Part shown: piece after piece, positions 1 through 9,713 of the stretch
How positions within the stretch are numbered: the first letter of the stretch is position 1
Layout of the letters: each line of letters opens with the position of its first letter
DNA from: Allomuricauda sp. F6463D
GTDB taxonomy: Bacteria > Bacteroidota > Bacteroidia > Flavobacteriales > Flavobacteriaceae
Direction: 5' to 3'
NCBI RefSeq assembly: GCF_023015965.1
Contig: NZ_JALKAN010000001.1
Span: 186,001 to 250,000 of the forward strand
DNA length: 64,000 nt
Translations under genes and position numbers: made by a program
The notes under the pieces: model-generated
The model's input: only the letters and a program-made list of their open reading frames with translations
Told to the model about the DNA's origin: nothing
Database searches by the model: none

Positions 1-1
1 T

Positions 2-565
2 GATAAAGTGGCGGCACGAATGCAATCTCTCATTCGGAATCTATTGACATATTCCCGTATTGGTAATGAACAGGCCGATACAGATAAAGTTGACCTAAGT
101 GTTTTAATGGACAAAGTGACTGAAGAATATTCTGAGCGTATTGCTAGTGTTGGTGCAAATGTAATTTGGGGAGAGTTGCCTAAAGTTAGTGGCGTCTCGT
201 TTCAACTGGAGCAACTGTTCGGAAATCTGACCTCAAACTCTCTTAAATATCATAACCCGGAGGTTCCATTACAAATTGAGATAAAATCCGAAATAGTTTC
301 CAAAAAACAACTTCCGAAAAAACTGCTCAAAAATTCAAAACAGTACCATAAGATCACATTTTCAGATAACGGTATTGGGTTTGATGACGAAAATTCCAAA
401 AAAATATTTGATGTGTTTCAGCGTTTGCATGCTAAAACCCAATATTCAGGAACGGGTATAGGGTTGGCTATCTGTAAGAAGATAGTTGAAAATCATCAAG
501 GATTTATATTTGCATCCGGCGAAACTGGCAAAGGTTCTATTTTTAGTATTTACCTGCCTATATAG
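2..565 (+). CDS. Sensor histidine kinase, C-terminal part (5' end outside window)
   Basis: The reading frame is already open at base 2, so this is the last 187 residues of a longer protein. It begins inside the dimerisation helix that follows the phospho-accepting histidine (MQSLIRNLLTYSR) and runs through a complete HATPase_c domain. An N-box (NLTSNSLKYH), a G1 box (DNGIGF), an F-box-like stretch (FDVFQRLH) and a G2 box (GTGIGLAICKKI) are all visible. The family autophosphorylates on His using ATP and passes the phosphate to a response regulator. The FQRLH-type spacing is typical of PAS- or phytochrome-like kinases in Bacteroidota. The sensory part, and therefore the signal, is not in the window. 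No response regulator follows; the next gene is an AraC-type regulator about 210 bases downstream. Confidence 0.9.
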   Translation, partial: DKVAARMQSLIRNLLTYSRIGNEQADTDKVDLSVLMDKVTEEYSERIASVGANVIWGELPKVSGVSFQLEQLFGNLTSNSLKYHNPEVPLQIEIKSEIVSKKQLPKKLLKNSKQYHKITFSDNGIGFDDENSKKIFDVFQRLHAKTQYSGTGIGLAICKKIVENHQGFIFASGETGKGSIFSIYLPI

Positions 566-776
566 AACTTACGTGATAAATTAATTTTCTTCAAAAAGAG
601 GTTTCTTCTACTTTCTTAGAGGTTTTTAACAGTTATTTCACCCCACATCAAAAGGTTATATAACAGATTCTAAAAGTTGTGTAACGTTTAGAGCGTCCTT
701 CATGTCGATCTTTACATCAGAAGTTTTTTTCAATCTCGAATAGTAAGAAATTAATTTTTTAAACACACAGAAAGCC

Positions 777-1799
777 ATGAAAACGATACCCCTTAAAACA
801 GAGAAAATGAATGAAGTGTTCAACAATTTCCAAAAGGTTTTTGGAGGAAACTTGAGCATGGATGCCAAAGAATATATATTAAAATTGGATGGTACTTTGG
901 GAAAGGGCCTTATTAAAGGTATAACTTTTAAAGGAGGTATATCCTATATGGAGTTTGATGTTGAGTTTTCCGAAAATTTAGAACTAGTGGCAAACTCACC
1001 TAAACATACACCTATTTGTTTTGCATATTGTTCTCAAGGTCAGGTTACACATAGTTTTGGTCGAAATGGTGAGCAACAGCTACTGGAAAATTTTCAAACG
1101 GGTATATTGACCAGTAAGACAAATCAGGACAATGTACTGTTTTTTGAAAAAAATGTACGTCTGAAAATGATGTTCGTTATGGTACTTCCGGTTAAAAGAG
1201 CCGAAAGCACAACACATCTGAATAAAGAATTACAAAAATTGTTTTTTAAGAACAATGTGGCCGACAATTTTGCCTATGTTGGATCGTACAACTTAAAAGT
1301 AGCTGACCGGGTACGACAATTGAACACAATCAAAGAAAAGGGAATCGCCCGTAGATTAATGATAGAAGGATTGGTACATTTGATCTTAGCATTGGAGATT
1401 CAACAGCATTCCGATGACATTAATAAATCCGAGTTAACGGAATCGTCCTTGACTTCAAAAGAACAGGAAGTAATCAGGGAAATGTCATTGTTCATCAATA
1501 ATTATTACGAAAAAAATCTATCCATATCTTATTTGTGTAAAAAGAGTGGACTATCACCATCTAAATTACAAGAAGGATTTAAATTAATGCATGGAACCAC
1601 AGTTACCGATTATATTAGGGATGTAAGGGTTAAAAAAGCAGAAGACCTTATCAAAAATACGGATATGAACATTTCTGAGGTGGTTTACAGTATCGGATTT
1701 ATTAGTAGAAGCTATTTCTCAAAAATATTTAAGGCTAAATATAATTGTAGCCCAAAAGAATATAAGGATAAACAGAAAACTTTTGCTGTCTCGGCATAG
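777..1799 (+). CDS. AraC-family transcriptional regulator
   Basis: This 340-residue protein has a C-terminal AraC/XylS DNA-binding domain of two helix-turn-helix motifs at about residues 238-333. The first follows LSISYLCKKSGLSPSKLQ and the second NISEVVYSIGFISRSYFSK, ending in the usual SPKEYK. The N-terminal half (about 1-200) is not a clear cupin and I do not recognise its ligand. It matches in length and layout the 300-340 residue Bacteroidota AraC proteins with an unassigned N-terminal domain. It stands alone: the gene before is a kinase fragment on the same strand, and a terminator hairpin follows it at 1881-1908. It could regulate the convergent efflux operon, but nothing in the sequence proves that. 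Confidence 0.88.
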   Translation: MKTIPLKTEKMNEVFNNFQKVFGGNLSMDAKEYILKLDGTLGKGLIKGITFKGGISYMEFDVEFSENLELVANSPKHTPICFAYCSQGQVTHSFGRNGEQQLLENFQTGILTSKTNQDNVLFFEKNVRLKMMFVMVLPVKRAESTTHLNKELQKLFFKNNVADNFAYVGSYNLKVADRVRQLNTIKEKGIARRLMIEGLVHLILALEIQQHSDDINKSELTESSLTSKEQEVIREMSLFINNYYEKNLSISYLCKKSGLSPSKLQEGFKLMHGTTVTDYIRDVRVKKAEDLIKNTDMNISEVVYSIGFISRSYFSKIFKAKYNCSPKEYKDKQKTFAVSA

Positions 1800-1880
1800 A
1801 GCAATTTTGCTTAACTAACGTATTGCAAATCTGCTCCAACCCCACAATTTTGTACCGCTGAAGATATTATCAATAAAGAG

Positions 1881-1908
1881 AGCCATTCGCATCAGAATGG
1901 CCTTTTTT
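1881..1908 (+). terminator. Rho-independent terminator after the AraC-type gene
   Basis: GCCATTC at 1882-1888 pairs with GAATGGC at 1895-1901 across a six-base loop, and a run of six T follows at 1903-1908. This is a standard intrinsic terminator for the plus-strand regulator. The rest of the stretch up to the TolC-like stop (1909-2114) holds nothing I can identify. Confidence 0.85.
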
Positions 1909-2114
1909 AAATACGAATCTATTGGTTTAATAAAACTATAGACTACTTTCTTCAATTTCTTCCGTGATGCCTTCACCTTTTAGCACACACACATATCATA
2001 CTACACTGAAGTGAGTTAAGATATTAGCCTACAGTACATTTGAATCAAATAAGTGGCCATAAAATAGGAGGGGAGCCATATGGTTTATGGTCCATTGTTT
2101 TTAAAAGCTTATTA

Positions 2115-3425
2115 CTATATCTCTAAATCCCCAGCTAGTTGCTTAAGGACTATCTCAGATAGTTTGGCTTGGAACTTTGCATTGCTCAGGCGTACACTGG
2201 CGTTTATATAGTTCAATTGCGCTGTTCGGAACTCTATGGTGGGAATAATTCCTATCCGATACTTTTCCACGGTGATGTCCAAGTTTTCCTTGGCAATACC
2301 TTCGTTTCTTTCTTCAAGCTCCATAAGGCTGATGTTCGTCAAATAGGTCTGATACGTAGTGTTCACCAAAGAATTCAATGCCTGTTCTTGTTGGGCAATG
2401 GCAATTTCTGCGTTTTTCAGAGCCACTTCTCCTATTTTTTCGTCTCTGTTTTGGTTAAAGCCGTCAAATAGATTTAACGTGGCGCCAAACCCATAACTAA
2501 AACCTTGGGATTCGGTACTGGTGGCAAAGCTCAACTCTGATTTAGAGCTACCAATATTGTACCCAGAGCTCACAAATATGGATGGGTACCTTGCCGCTTT
2601 TATCTGTTTGAGTTCCAATTCGCTGATACGTTTGTTAATTTTTTCAGCCTGTAATTGTGGGTTCTCCGATGATATTTTGGTTTCCAATTCTTCCAATGCC
2701 AATTTTTGATCTACAAAGATTTCTGGAACTACCTTAAAATCAATTTTCAGGTCACGTGCCAATTGTTCGTTCAACTGAATCTTGGTGTTCTTGTAAAGCT
2801 CTTGTTGACGTTGGATCAAAGTTTGGTCTGTGTTTAGATCAACCTGAGCATTCAAAACCTCTAGTTTCGAAGCTTTTCCAATAGAAAAACGGTTACGTGC
2901 AAGTTCTACGCGTTGCTCCGATATAATTAGGGTACTATCCAAGGCAGACAATTGCTGTTGTTGTTGTACTAGGTCGTAGTAAGTAATCATAACTTCGCCC
3001 ACTGTGGACAAAATGGCCTGTTTTAGTTCGGCCTCTCCCAGTTTTTTTGTTTCTTTTAATGACTCATAGTTGGCAAACATCCGAAGACCATCAAAAACAG
3101 TCCATTGGAGAGCAACGCCATAATTTAAACTGCTGTTCTTTACATTATCACGCTCTTGGAAGGTGCCATCGCTGCGGACCTGGGATAGGCTTTGTATACT
3201 ATTATTATCCGATAAGTTGGCACTCACACTGGGAAGTATTCCTGCTTGGCCAGGGGTGGCCCCGAGTTCATCGATTTTTAATTCGTTTTGTGCCGTTTTA
3301 ATTTGATAATTGTTCTCAAGAGCTATTTTAACTACTTCTTGCACGGTTAGTATTTCTTGTGCCGTTGCACAAAAAAAGCATCCCATTGTGAACAGAAAGA
3401 TGCTTATTTTTTTCTTAATGACCAT
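2115..3425 (-). CDS. TolC-like outer membrane efflux protein
   Basis: This 436-residue outer membrane channel subunit is the third part of a tripartite RND efflux system. After the chosen start comes a clear signal peptide (KKKISIFLFTMGCFFCATAQ), then two OEP repeats rich in coiled-coil helices, with the conserved pattern around LARNRFSIGKASKLEVLNAQ in the first repeat and IEFRTAQLNYINASVRL in the second. The frame is open for 39 more codons upstream, but a start there would lie deep inside the pump gene and would put the signal peptide internally. The ATG at 3423-3425 overlaps the end of the pump gene by 11 bases, which points to translational coupling. It is the last gene of the operon. Confidence 0.92.
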   Translation of the reverse strand: MVIKKKISIFLFTMGCFFCATAQEILTVQEVVKIALENNYQIKTAQNELKIDELGATPGQAGILPSVSANLSDNNSIQSLSQVRSDGTFQERDNVKNSSLNYGVALQWTVFDGLRMFANYESLKETKKLGEAELKQAILSTVGEVMITYYDLVQQQQQLSALDSTLIISEQRVELARNRFSIGKASKLEVLNAQVDLNTDQTLIQRQQELYKNTKIQLNEQLARDLKIDFKVVPEIFVDQKLALEELETKISSENPQLQAEKINKRISELELKQIKAARYPSIFVSSGYNIGSSKSELSFATSTESQGFSYGFGATLNLFDGFNQNRDEKIGEVALKNAEIAIAQQEQALNSLVNTTYQTYLTNISLMELEERNEGIAKENLDITVEKYRIGIIPTIEFRTAQLNYINASVRLSNAKFQAKLSEIVLKQLAGDLEI

Positions 3426-6400
3426 GTGAGGAAAGTTCAAGATTTTTGAATTCGGGTCGTTGTACTTTTTTTCTGGACCACATTTGATACAGTGCCGGGA
3501 TAATGAATAGGGTAAGTACCAATGAGAACATAGTTCCGCCAATAATTACGACTCCCATACCAGTCCTACTTGTAGATGCTGCTCCTAGCGACATTGCTAT
3601 GGGCATTGCGCCTAATGCGATGGTTAGACTTGTCATCAAAATGGGACGCAACCTCGACACAGATGCTTTCATAATAGCTTCCGTTTTGGTAATATCTTCA
3701 TTTTCCTCTTGTAATTGATTGGCAAATTCAACTATGAGGATTCCATTTTTCGTCACTAACCCAATCAACATAATTGTTCCAATCTGACTAAAGATGTTCC
3801 AAGTTTCTCCGAACAACCAAAGTGAGAACATTGCGCCTGCAACGGCCATGGGCACGGTGAGTATAATTATAATTGGGTCTATAAAGCTTTCAAACTGAGC
3901 AGCTAATATTAAAAATATTAGTAAAAATGCTAAACCAAAAGCGAAAGCAGTGTTGGAACTACTCTCCACAAAGTCCCGTGATTCACCACCCAAATCTGTG
4001 GTAAATGTATCGTCCAACACTTTATCTTTTATGGCATTCATAGCGTCAATCCCATCCCCAATGCTCATCCCTGTAGCAAGGTTGGCGGATACAGTGGCAG
4101 ACATGTAACGGTTGTTATGAAACAATTTAGGAGGACTACTGTGTTCTTCCGTGGTTACCAAATTGTCTAATTGAATGAGTTGATCATCCTTGTTCTTTAC
4201 AAAAATAGAGGTAAGGTCAGTTGGTTCGTTCCGGTCTTGTTTATCGAACTGTCCTATGACCTGATATTGTTTTCCGTTCATTAAAAAATATCCAAACCGT
4301 TGGCCACTCAAAGAAAGTTGTAGAGTTTGCGCTACATCCCTAACAGAAACTCCTAAGCTTTCTGCCTTTTCCCTGTCAATGGATACATATATTTCAGGTT
4401 TGTTGAACTTAAGGTTTACATCCACAAACGAGAAGGTTGGATCTTTTTCTGCCTCTGCCATGAACTGAGGCACTTTTTCTTTTAGTTTTTCGAAATTCTT
4501 GGCCTGTATAATAAATTGAATTGGTGGTCCACCACGGCGGTTTACCGATATGGTTGGTCTTTCAGATACATTAAATCTTCCTCCGACATAAGCTTTGGAC
4601 CATCGTCCAAGGTCTTGTGCAATTTCGCGTTGAGACCGTTCCCGTTCGCTAGGATCTACCAAGGCGATATTGGCACGTCCACTGTTTACCGATGAGCTTC
4701 CAAACCCTGGTGAGGTCAAGATAAGACTAACCTTTTTTTCAGGTATGGAATCATTGATCAGTCTCGTAATTCCCGTCATTAAATGGTCCATATATTCATA
4801 GGATGAACCTTCAGGAGCTGTTACGTTCATACGCACAAAACTTCGGTCATCATATGGAGCTGTCTCTTTTTGTAGCAGGGAGTAGAAAAGAACGATGAGT
4901 CCAATACATCCAATTAGGATTGGAAAACTTAGCCATTTTCGCTGCATAAACTTTTCGAGCGATTTTTTATAGGATTCGTTCATCGCCACAAAATATTTTT
5001 CTGTGACTTGATAGAATTTAGAACGACTTTGTTTTCCAGGCTTGGTAAGGTATGCGTTCAGCATGGGAGTTAGTGTAAGGGAAACAAAAGCCGACACCAA
5101 CACTGCGGTACCTAGTACTACCCCAAATTCCCGGAAGAGACGGCCAACAAAACCTTCCAAAAAGATAACAGGGAGAAACACCGCTGCTAGGGTTATGGAA
5201 ATGGAAATGACGGCAAAAAAGATTTCTTTGGATCCTTTTATTGCTGCTTCAATGGGGTTCATTCCCTCCTCAATTTTTTTATAAATGTTCTCTGTGACCA
5301 CAATACCATCGTCCACCACCAGTCCGGTAGCGAGTACAATGGCCAAAAGCGTGAGCACGTTCACTGAGAACCCTAGGAGCCACATAAAAAAGAAGGTGGC
5401 AATCAAGGAAACCGGAATGTCGAGTAAGGGCCGTAGGGCAAGAGACCAGTTTCTGAAGAATAAATAGATAACCAAAATCACCAAAACTATGGATATCAAA
5501 ATGGTTTCGGCTACCTCGGTAACCGCCTTTTTTACAAAAACAGTGTCGTCTATTACAACGTTTAGTTTTATGTCTTCTGGAAGGTCTTTTTGCAGCTTTT
5601 CGTATTCCTCATAAAAATCATTGGCAATTTCAAGATAGTTGGTTCCTGGTTGAGGAATTACGGCAACGGCAACCATGGGCTGTCCAGAATCACTCATTTT
5701 GGTTTCCATGTTTTCTCCTTCGAGACTAGCACGGCCTATGTCGCTGAGTTGGACCAATTTTTCACTATCGGCCATGATGATGATATTATTGAACTCTTCC
5801 TCTGTATTAAGGTTGCCTAGTGTTTTTACAGTTAATTCTGTGTTGTCACCTGTAAGTTTTCCTGAGGGCAGTTCAATATTTTGTGCCAAAAGAGCGGTGC
5901 GTACATCGGCTACAGTAAGGCCGTAAGAAGCCAATTTTAAAGGGTCTATCCATAATCTCATGGCGTATCTTCGCTGTCCCCATATCTGAATACCGCTAAC
6001 TCCCGGAATCGTCTCTATTCGTTGTGCAATGACGTTTTCAGCATAATCTGAAAGTTCCAAAATGTTTTTGCTGTCACTTTGAACGGTCATTGATATGATT
6101 CTATCGGCATTGGCATCCGCTTTTGAAACCACTGGCGGAGCGTCCAAATCCTCAGGAAGACCCCGCAATGCTTGAGAAACCTTATCCCGGACATCATTGG
6201 CGGCAGCTTCTAAGTCTTTGTCCAGTTCAAATTCAATAGTAATGGAACTGGATCCTTGAACGCTGGAAGACGTGATGTTCCTAATTCCATCAATGGAGTT
6301 CACTGCTTTTTCCAAAGGTTCTGTAATCTGTGATTCAATGATGTCGGCATTCGCGCCAGAATAATTGGTGCGAACAGAGACAACAGCGGGATCTATGGAA

Positions 6401-6513
6401 GGATATTCCCGTACACCCAAGAAAGTATAACCGATGATCCCGAAAAGGATGATGGTTATGTTCATTACAATTGTAAGAACCGGTCTTTTTATGCTTATTG
6501 TAGAGAGGTTCAT
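3415..6513 (-). CDS. RND multidrug efflux pump, AcrB/MexB (HAE1) type
   Basis: This 1032-residue inner-membrane proton antiporter has the full-length AcrB layout: TM1 near residues 10-33, a large periplasmic loop, TMs 2-6, a second periplasmic loop at about 550-850, and the last TM bundle to the C-terminus. The proton-relay aspartates D401 and D402 in TM4 (GLVVDDGIVVTEN) and the partner lysine K922 in TM10 (GLVTKNGILIVEF) are intact, so it should be functional. The family exports amphipathic drugs, bile salts and similar compounds, taking them from the periplasm to the TolC-like channel. It overlaps the membrane fusion gene by 4 bases (ATGA) and the channel gene by 11, so the three form one operon. 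Substrate cannot be read from sequence. Confidence 0.95.
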   Translation of the reverse strand: MNLSTISIKRPVLTIVMNITIILFGIIGYTFLGVREYPSIDPAVVSVRTNYSGANADIIESQITEPLEKAVNSIDGIRNITSSSVQGSSSITIEFELDKDLEAAANDVRDKVSQALRGLPEDLDAPPVVSKADANADRIISMTVQSDSKNILELSDYAENVIAQRIETIPGVSGIQIWGQRRYAMRLWIDPLKLASYGLTVADVRTALLAQNIELPSGKLTGDNTELTVKTLGNLNTEEEFNNIIIMADSEKLVQLSDIGRASLEGENMETKMSDSGQPMVAVAVIPQPGTNYLEIANDFYEEYEKLQKDLPEDIKLNVVIDDTVFVKKAVTEVAETILISIVLVILVIYLFFRNWSLALRPLLDIPVSLIATFFFMWLLGFSVNVLTLLAIVLATGLVVDDGIVVTENIYKKIEEGMNPIEAAIKGSKEIFFAVISISITLAAVFLPVIFLEGFVGRLFREFGVVLGTAVLVSAFVSLTLTPMLNAYLTKPGKQSRSKFYQVTEKYFVAMNESYKKSLEKFMQRKWLSFPILIGCIGLIVLFYSLLQKETAPYDDRSFVRMNVTAPEGSSYEYMDHLMTGITRLINDSIPEKKVSLILTSPGFGSSSVNSGRANIALVDPSERERSQREIAQDLGRWSKAYVGGRFNVSERPTISVNRRGGPPIQFIIQAKNFEKLKEKVPQFMAEAEKDPTFSFVDVNLKFNKPEIYVSIDREKAESLGVSVRDVAQTLQLSLSGQRFGYFLMNGKQYQVIGQFDKQDRNEPTDLTSIFVKNKDDQLIQLDNLVTTEEHSSPPKLFHNNRYMSATVSANLATGMSIGDGIDAMNAIKDKVLDDTFTTDLGGESRDFVESSSNTAFAFGLAFLLIFLILAAQFESFIDPIIIILTVPMAVAGAMFSLWLFGETWNIFSQIGTIMLIGLVTKNGILIVEFANQLQEENEDITKTEAIMKASVSRLRPILMTSLTIALGAMPIAMSLGAASTSRTGMGVVIIGGTMFSLVLTLFIIPALYQMWSRKKVQRPEFKNLELSSHGH

Positions 6514-7586
6514 TGTACTTGGCTTATAGGTTCAAATTCTTCAAGTACAACGTCTACGGAAGAACCGTTCTGTAATGCCATTACTCCATATGTTAAAATG
6601 GTGTCACCAGGCTTTAAATTGGTCAATACGCGAACCGCTTGACCTGTCCTGGTGCCAATTTCAACATCAATTTCTTTCGCTTTGCCATTTTCCAGTATAA
6701 ATATTCTCTTTCCGTTCTGTACCGGTATCAAGGATTCGGATGGAACCAAAAGGGCGTTGCTTATAGTTTCAAGCGGAAGCTGCACATTGGCATATGCACC
6801 GGGGTACAATTTATTGTCCCGATTGTCCATAATCGCTCTCATCCTTAGGGTTCTTGTTGTAATGTCCACTTCGGGATCTATGGCATATATTGTGGCACTG
6901 TACACTTCTCTGGAATCTGAAGTGGTGAAGGTTAGAATTGTACCTACACTTACTTGGGGGGCATATTTTTCGGGTACGGAGAAAGTAATTTTTAATTCAT
7001 CGGTATTAACCAGCTTGGCAATGGCCGTTGTTGGTGTCACGTATGTTCCTTTGGAAATTGACCGTAGTCCAATGGTTCCTGCAAAAGGGGCCCTGATAAT
7101 CGTTTTGGAAAGTTGGGCCTCTATCAATTCAGCTTCTGCACTCGCCGATTGGTAATCTGCGCTGGCGATATCGTACTCTTCCTGGCTTATGGCCTGTTTT
7201 TCCAGCAACAGTTTCGCTCTTCTATCATTTTCGGAAGCTAGCTTTTTTGCGGTGAGCGCTTTGGAAAGCTGGGCACGAAGTTCAATATCGTTTACCTTGA
7301 ATAAAACTTGTCCTTCTGAGACCTTACTTCCCTCCTTAAAGTTGATGCTTTCTACAACGCCGGGAACTTCACTACGTATTTCAATTTGTTCATCAGCCTC
7401 CAAGGTTCCCGCAATGGAAATGTTGTCCTTGAATGTCTGGGGCTTAAGAACCATTCCTGTAACGGTGGGAATATTTGGTCCTGTGTTACTGGATTTGCCA
7501 GCCGTTGCATTTGACATGATTCTATGCACTATAAGTGCACCTATTCCTAGGGCCAGTAGGATGTAAACAATATTTTTAATTTTCAT
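6510..7586 (-). CDS. RND efflux membrane fusion protein (HlyD/AcrA family)
   Basis: This 358-residue periplasmic adaptor links the inner-membrane pump to the outer-membrane channel. A hydrophobic N-terminal anchor (about residues 5-23) is followed by a barrel-sandwich (lipoyl-like) domain split around an alpha hairpin at about 105-160, then a beta-barrel domain containing TRTLRMRAIMDN, and a membrane-proximal domain. The sandwich halves are marked by IRSEVPGVVESINFKEG and IIRAPFAGTIGLRSISKGTYV. It is the first gene of the efflux operon. Its stop overlaps the pump start by 4 bases. The upstream region holds palindromes at 7604-7630 that may be the operator. Confidence 0.93.
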   Translation of the reverse strand: MKIKNIVYILLALGIGALIVHRIMSNATAGKSSNTGPNIPTVTGMVLKPQTFKDNISIAGTLEADEQIEIRSEVPGVVESINFKEGSKVSEGQVLFKVNDIELRAQLSKALTAKKLASENDRRAKLLLEKQAISQEEYDIASADYQSASAEAELIEAQLSKTIIRAPFAGTIGLRSISKGTYVTPTTAIAKLVNTDELKITFSVPEKYAPQVSVGTILTFTTSDSREVYSATIYAIDPEVDITTRTLRMRAIMDNRDNKLYPGAYANVQLPLETISNALLVPSESLIPVQNGKRIFILENGKAKEIDVEIGTRTGQAVRVLTNLKPGDTILTYGVMALQNGSSVDVVLEEFEPISQVQ

Positions 7587-7603
7587 TTTGATTAGGTGGA
7601 TGG

Positions 7604-7630
7604 TACACTATTTTTTACGTAAACAGTGTA
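7604..7630. promoter_or_regulatory. Candidate operator upstream of the RND efflux operon
   Basis: TACACT at 7604-7609 and AGTGTA at 7625-7630 form an inverted repeat. Inside it, TTTACGTAAA at 7614-7623 is a perfect 10-base palindrome. The site lies 18-44 bases upstream of the membrane fusion start, where TetR- or AraC-type efflux repressors often bind. The regulator is unknown; the binding role is inferred from symmetry and position. Confidence 0.4.
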
Positions 7631-7883
7631 TTTTCAAAGATAAAGTTTACCGTTTGTACCGAGAAGCATGATAAGAGTATTTTAACACAGTAATCCTTTG
7701 AACGTCCATAATTTAAAGGTTAACGACGTATAATTGGGCGTAAACAGAAATGACTCTGTTTGAATGTTAATTTTTTTGTTTTTTTGACTTGATCATGTCA
7801 TTTCATTCGGGGTAGCTTAAAATTTGGGTATAGAATTTTTACAAACAAGTATGTTTCCCTTTTTAGGATTAAGTTGATTGTAC

Positions 7884-8942
7884 CTAAGGCTTAAACAGAA
7901 TCGTAAAGGTGCTTCCTTGATTAATCTCGCTATCCAATGTTATACGCCCCCCAAGGCTTGTAACTTGTTCATGCACCAAATATAGACCAACTCCAGCACT
8001 ATCTTCTTTACCTTGAAACTCTTGGTTCAACTTAAAAATACGGCCATCCATTTTGTTCATGTCAAAGCCACGGCCATTGTCAGTATAGGTTAGTTTTTTC
8101 TCTCCGTTTTCTTGAGACGATGTGATTTTGATCAACGGTGGGACACTAGGTTTGGCATATTTAATTGAATTGGTAATCAAATTCAAAAAAATACTTTCCA
8201 TATAAATACTTTTAAAATGGATGGTTTCCATAGTGCTAAAGTCTACGTTTATTTCTGTTCCTGCTCGTTGTATCAGAGCACCAATGGAACTTTTTACCTT
8301 GTCAAAAACAATCTTTAGATCAACCTCTTCCAATGCAGTATCGTGAACATCTTCTTCTTTGAAAGAATCGATGTAGGAATTCATCGTATTCTTCAATCCT
8401 TCGGCAGATAATTTTATTAAACTAAGTATTTCTGAAGTGTCCGCATCATGGATTTTGGTCATATCTATTAAACTTACCAAGGATATTAGATTATTCAATG
8501 GAGACCTAAGGTCATGAGAGGTACTATAGTTTTGTTGTTTGAGTTTTTTATTGACTTTAGAAAGTTGGTTTAAATGCGATATACGCTCTTTCTCCAATTC
8601 TTTAGTATGAGTAATATCTTTAGCAATGGCGTAAATCAATTGTTCATTTTCTAAAGGAATCGCGGTCCAGTGAAACCAAACAATCGATCCTGATTTAGAT
8701 ACGTACCTGTTTTCAAAATTTACCAAAGGAACATTGCTCATCAGTCTTTTTCTGTATGAAGCCGTACGCTCCTTGTCTTCATGATAAATGAAATCGGAAA
8801 TTAACTTAGAGTTCAACTCTTCTTCGGTGTACCCTAAAAGTGATATAAAGGCTGGGTTTATATTTACAAAATAGCCATTATAGTCTGCAATGCAGAGACA
8901 ATCCATGGATTGATTAAAAAATGGTTCTAATAAAGGTGTCAT
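7884..8942 (-). CDS. PAS-domain sensor histidine kinase
   Basis: This 352-residue protein has an N-terminal PAS domain at about residues 8-112, with the PAS core pattern FVNINPAFISLLGYTEEEL and a PAC-like tail ending in KDITHTKELEKER. A coiled linker follows, then a HisKA-type box with the phospho-accepting H143 in STSHDLRSPLNN, and an HATPase_c domain with N-box NLITNSIKYA, G1 DNGRGFD and G2 SAGVGLYLVHEQV. No membrane segment or signal peptide is visible, so it is probably cytosolic. The G2 box has a serine-alanine lead instead of the more usual GTG. It lies upstream of the efflux operon on the same strand but about 300 bases away, so joint transcription is doubtful. No response regulator is adjacent. 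Confidence 0.9.
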   Translation of the reverse strand: MTPLLEPFFNQSMDCLCIADYNGYFVNINPAFISLLGYTEEELNSKLISDFIYHEDKERTASYRKRLMSNVPLVNFENRYVSKSGSIVWFHWTAIPLENEQLIYAIAKDITHTKELEKERISHLNQLSKVNKKLKQQNYSTSHDLRSPLNNLISLVSLIDMTKIHDADTSEILSLIKLSAEGLKNTMNSYIDSFKEEDVHDTALEEVDLKIVFDKVKSSIGALIQRAGTEINVDFSTMETIHFKSIYMESIFLNLITNSIKYAKPSVPPLIKITSSQENGEKKLTYTDNGRGFDMNKMDGRIFKLNQEFQGKEDSAGVGLYLVHEQVTSLGGRITLDSEINQGSTFTILFKP

Positions 8943-9374
8943 TTTTTTGAAGTGGAATTAGTTAATCTCACACTCTTGGCGAGATCATATATTTATTATG
9001 TAAAGCAGGTGATGGCTATACTCCTCAATAAACCTTTTAAAATGTAAATTTTATTTCAATCGAATCATCGTTTAAAGGAAACGGTAAATAGGGTAAATTT
9101 ATTTTAAAACCGATGGGATCAGGGTGGAACATCGTTTGTTCTTGCCTATTCGTTGCAATATAGGTTAAAACGAAATAAAACAAATACAAAGTATGGGATT
9201 CAACATTTTTGAAATGTTTACTACTAATGCACTTTCGCTGGAATCAGATATTAATAGATTTTAAAACAGCGTCACTTTATTTAAAGGAAAGAAAATGCAG
9301 TTTCTAATCGCTTTTTTAATCCAGCCTTTAGTTTATTGATGGATTCGGTTAATTACAAACAGGTAATTTATAGG
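8943..9374. other. Intergenic stretch with no feature seen
   Basis: This 432-base AT-rich gap lies between the start of the PAS kinase and the 3' end of the fucose operon, both on the minus strand. I found no ORF with coding character, no strong hairpin and no RNA gene. It must hold the kinase promoter. Confidence 0.6.
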
Positions 9375-9713
9375 CTATAATTCAAAAATTTTATCCATCA
9401 TGATCCACTTTTCACCGGGCTTGGCCATGGGTAACGCCTGTTGGTAGGTCCACATCAGTTTTTCCCATTCTTGAACCTTTGGGTTTTGTGCGTCTGCTTT
9501 ATTTTTCTTTTCAAATGAAAATGATTCATTGGTTTCCATGATCATAAATAATCTGTTTCCAATTCTATATATTTCCATTTGTTGTATGCCAGATGTTTTG
9601 ATGCTTTCGAGTATTTCGGGCCATACCTTTTTATGATGGGTCTCGTATTTTTGTATCAATTTTTCATCTTCCACAAGATCTAAGGCAAAACAATACCTGT
9701 TTATTTGTCCCAT
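9375..9713 (-). CDS. Sugar mutarotase, RhaM/DUF718 family (probably L-fucose)
   Basis: This 112-residue protein matches the size and pattern of the L-rhamnose mutarotase family, which interconverts alpha and beta anomers of 6-deoxy sugars. The active-site region KYETHHKKVWPEILESIK near residues 23-40 and the aromatic stretch around EWEKLMWTYQ near 82-91 fit the family. It is the last gene of the fucose operon and its start overlaps the FucP-type transporter stop by 13 bases. Because every neighbour points to L-fucose, the substrate is inferred to be L-fucose rather than L-rhamnose. It would deliver the anomer that the downstream dehydrogenase uses. Confidence 0.85.
   Translation of the reverse strand: MGQINRYCFALDLVEDEKLIQKYETHHKKVWPEILESIKTSGIQQMEIYRIGNRLFMIMETNESFSFEKKNKADAQNPKVQEWEKLMWTYQQALPMAKPGEKWIMMDKIFEL

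Noticed and set aside
3426..3542. N-terminal extension of the TolC-like protein by 39 codons
   Set aside because: It would put the signal peptide in the middle of the protein and overlap the pump gene by over 120 bases.
6652..7155. 167-codon plus-strand frame opposite the membrane fusion gene
   Set aside because: Serine- and leucine-rich shadow of the adaptor coding strand without start context.
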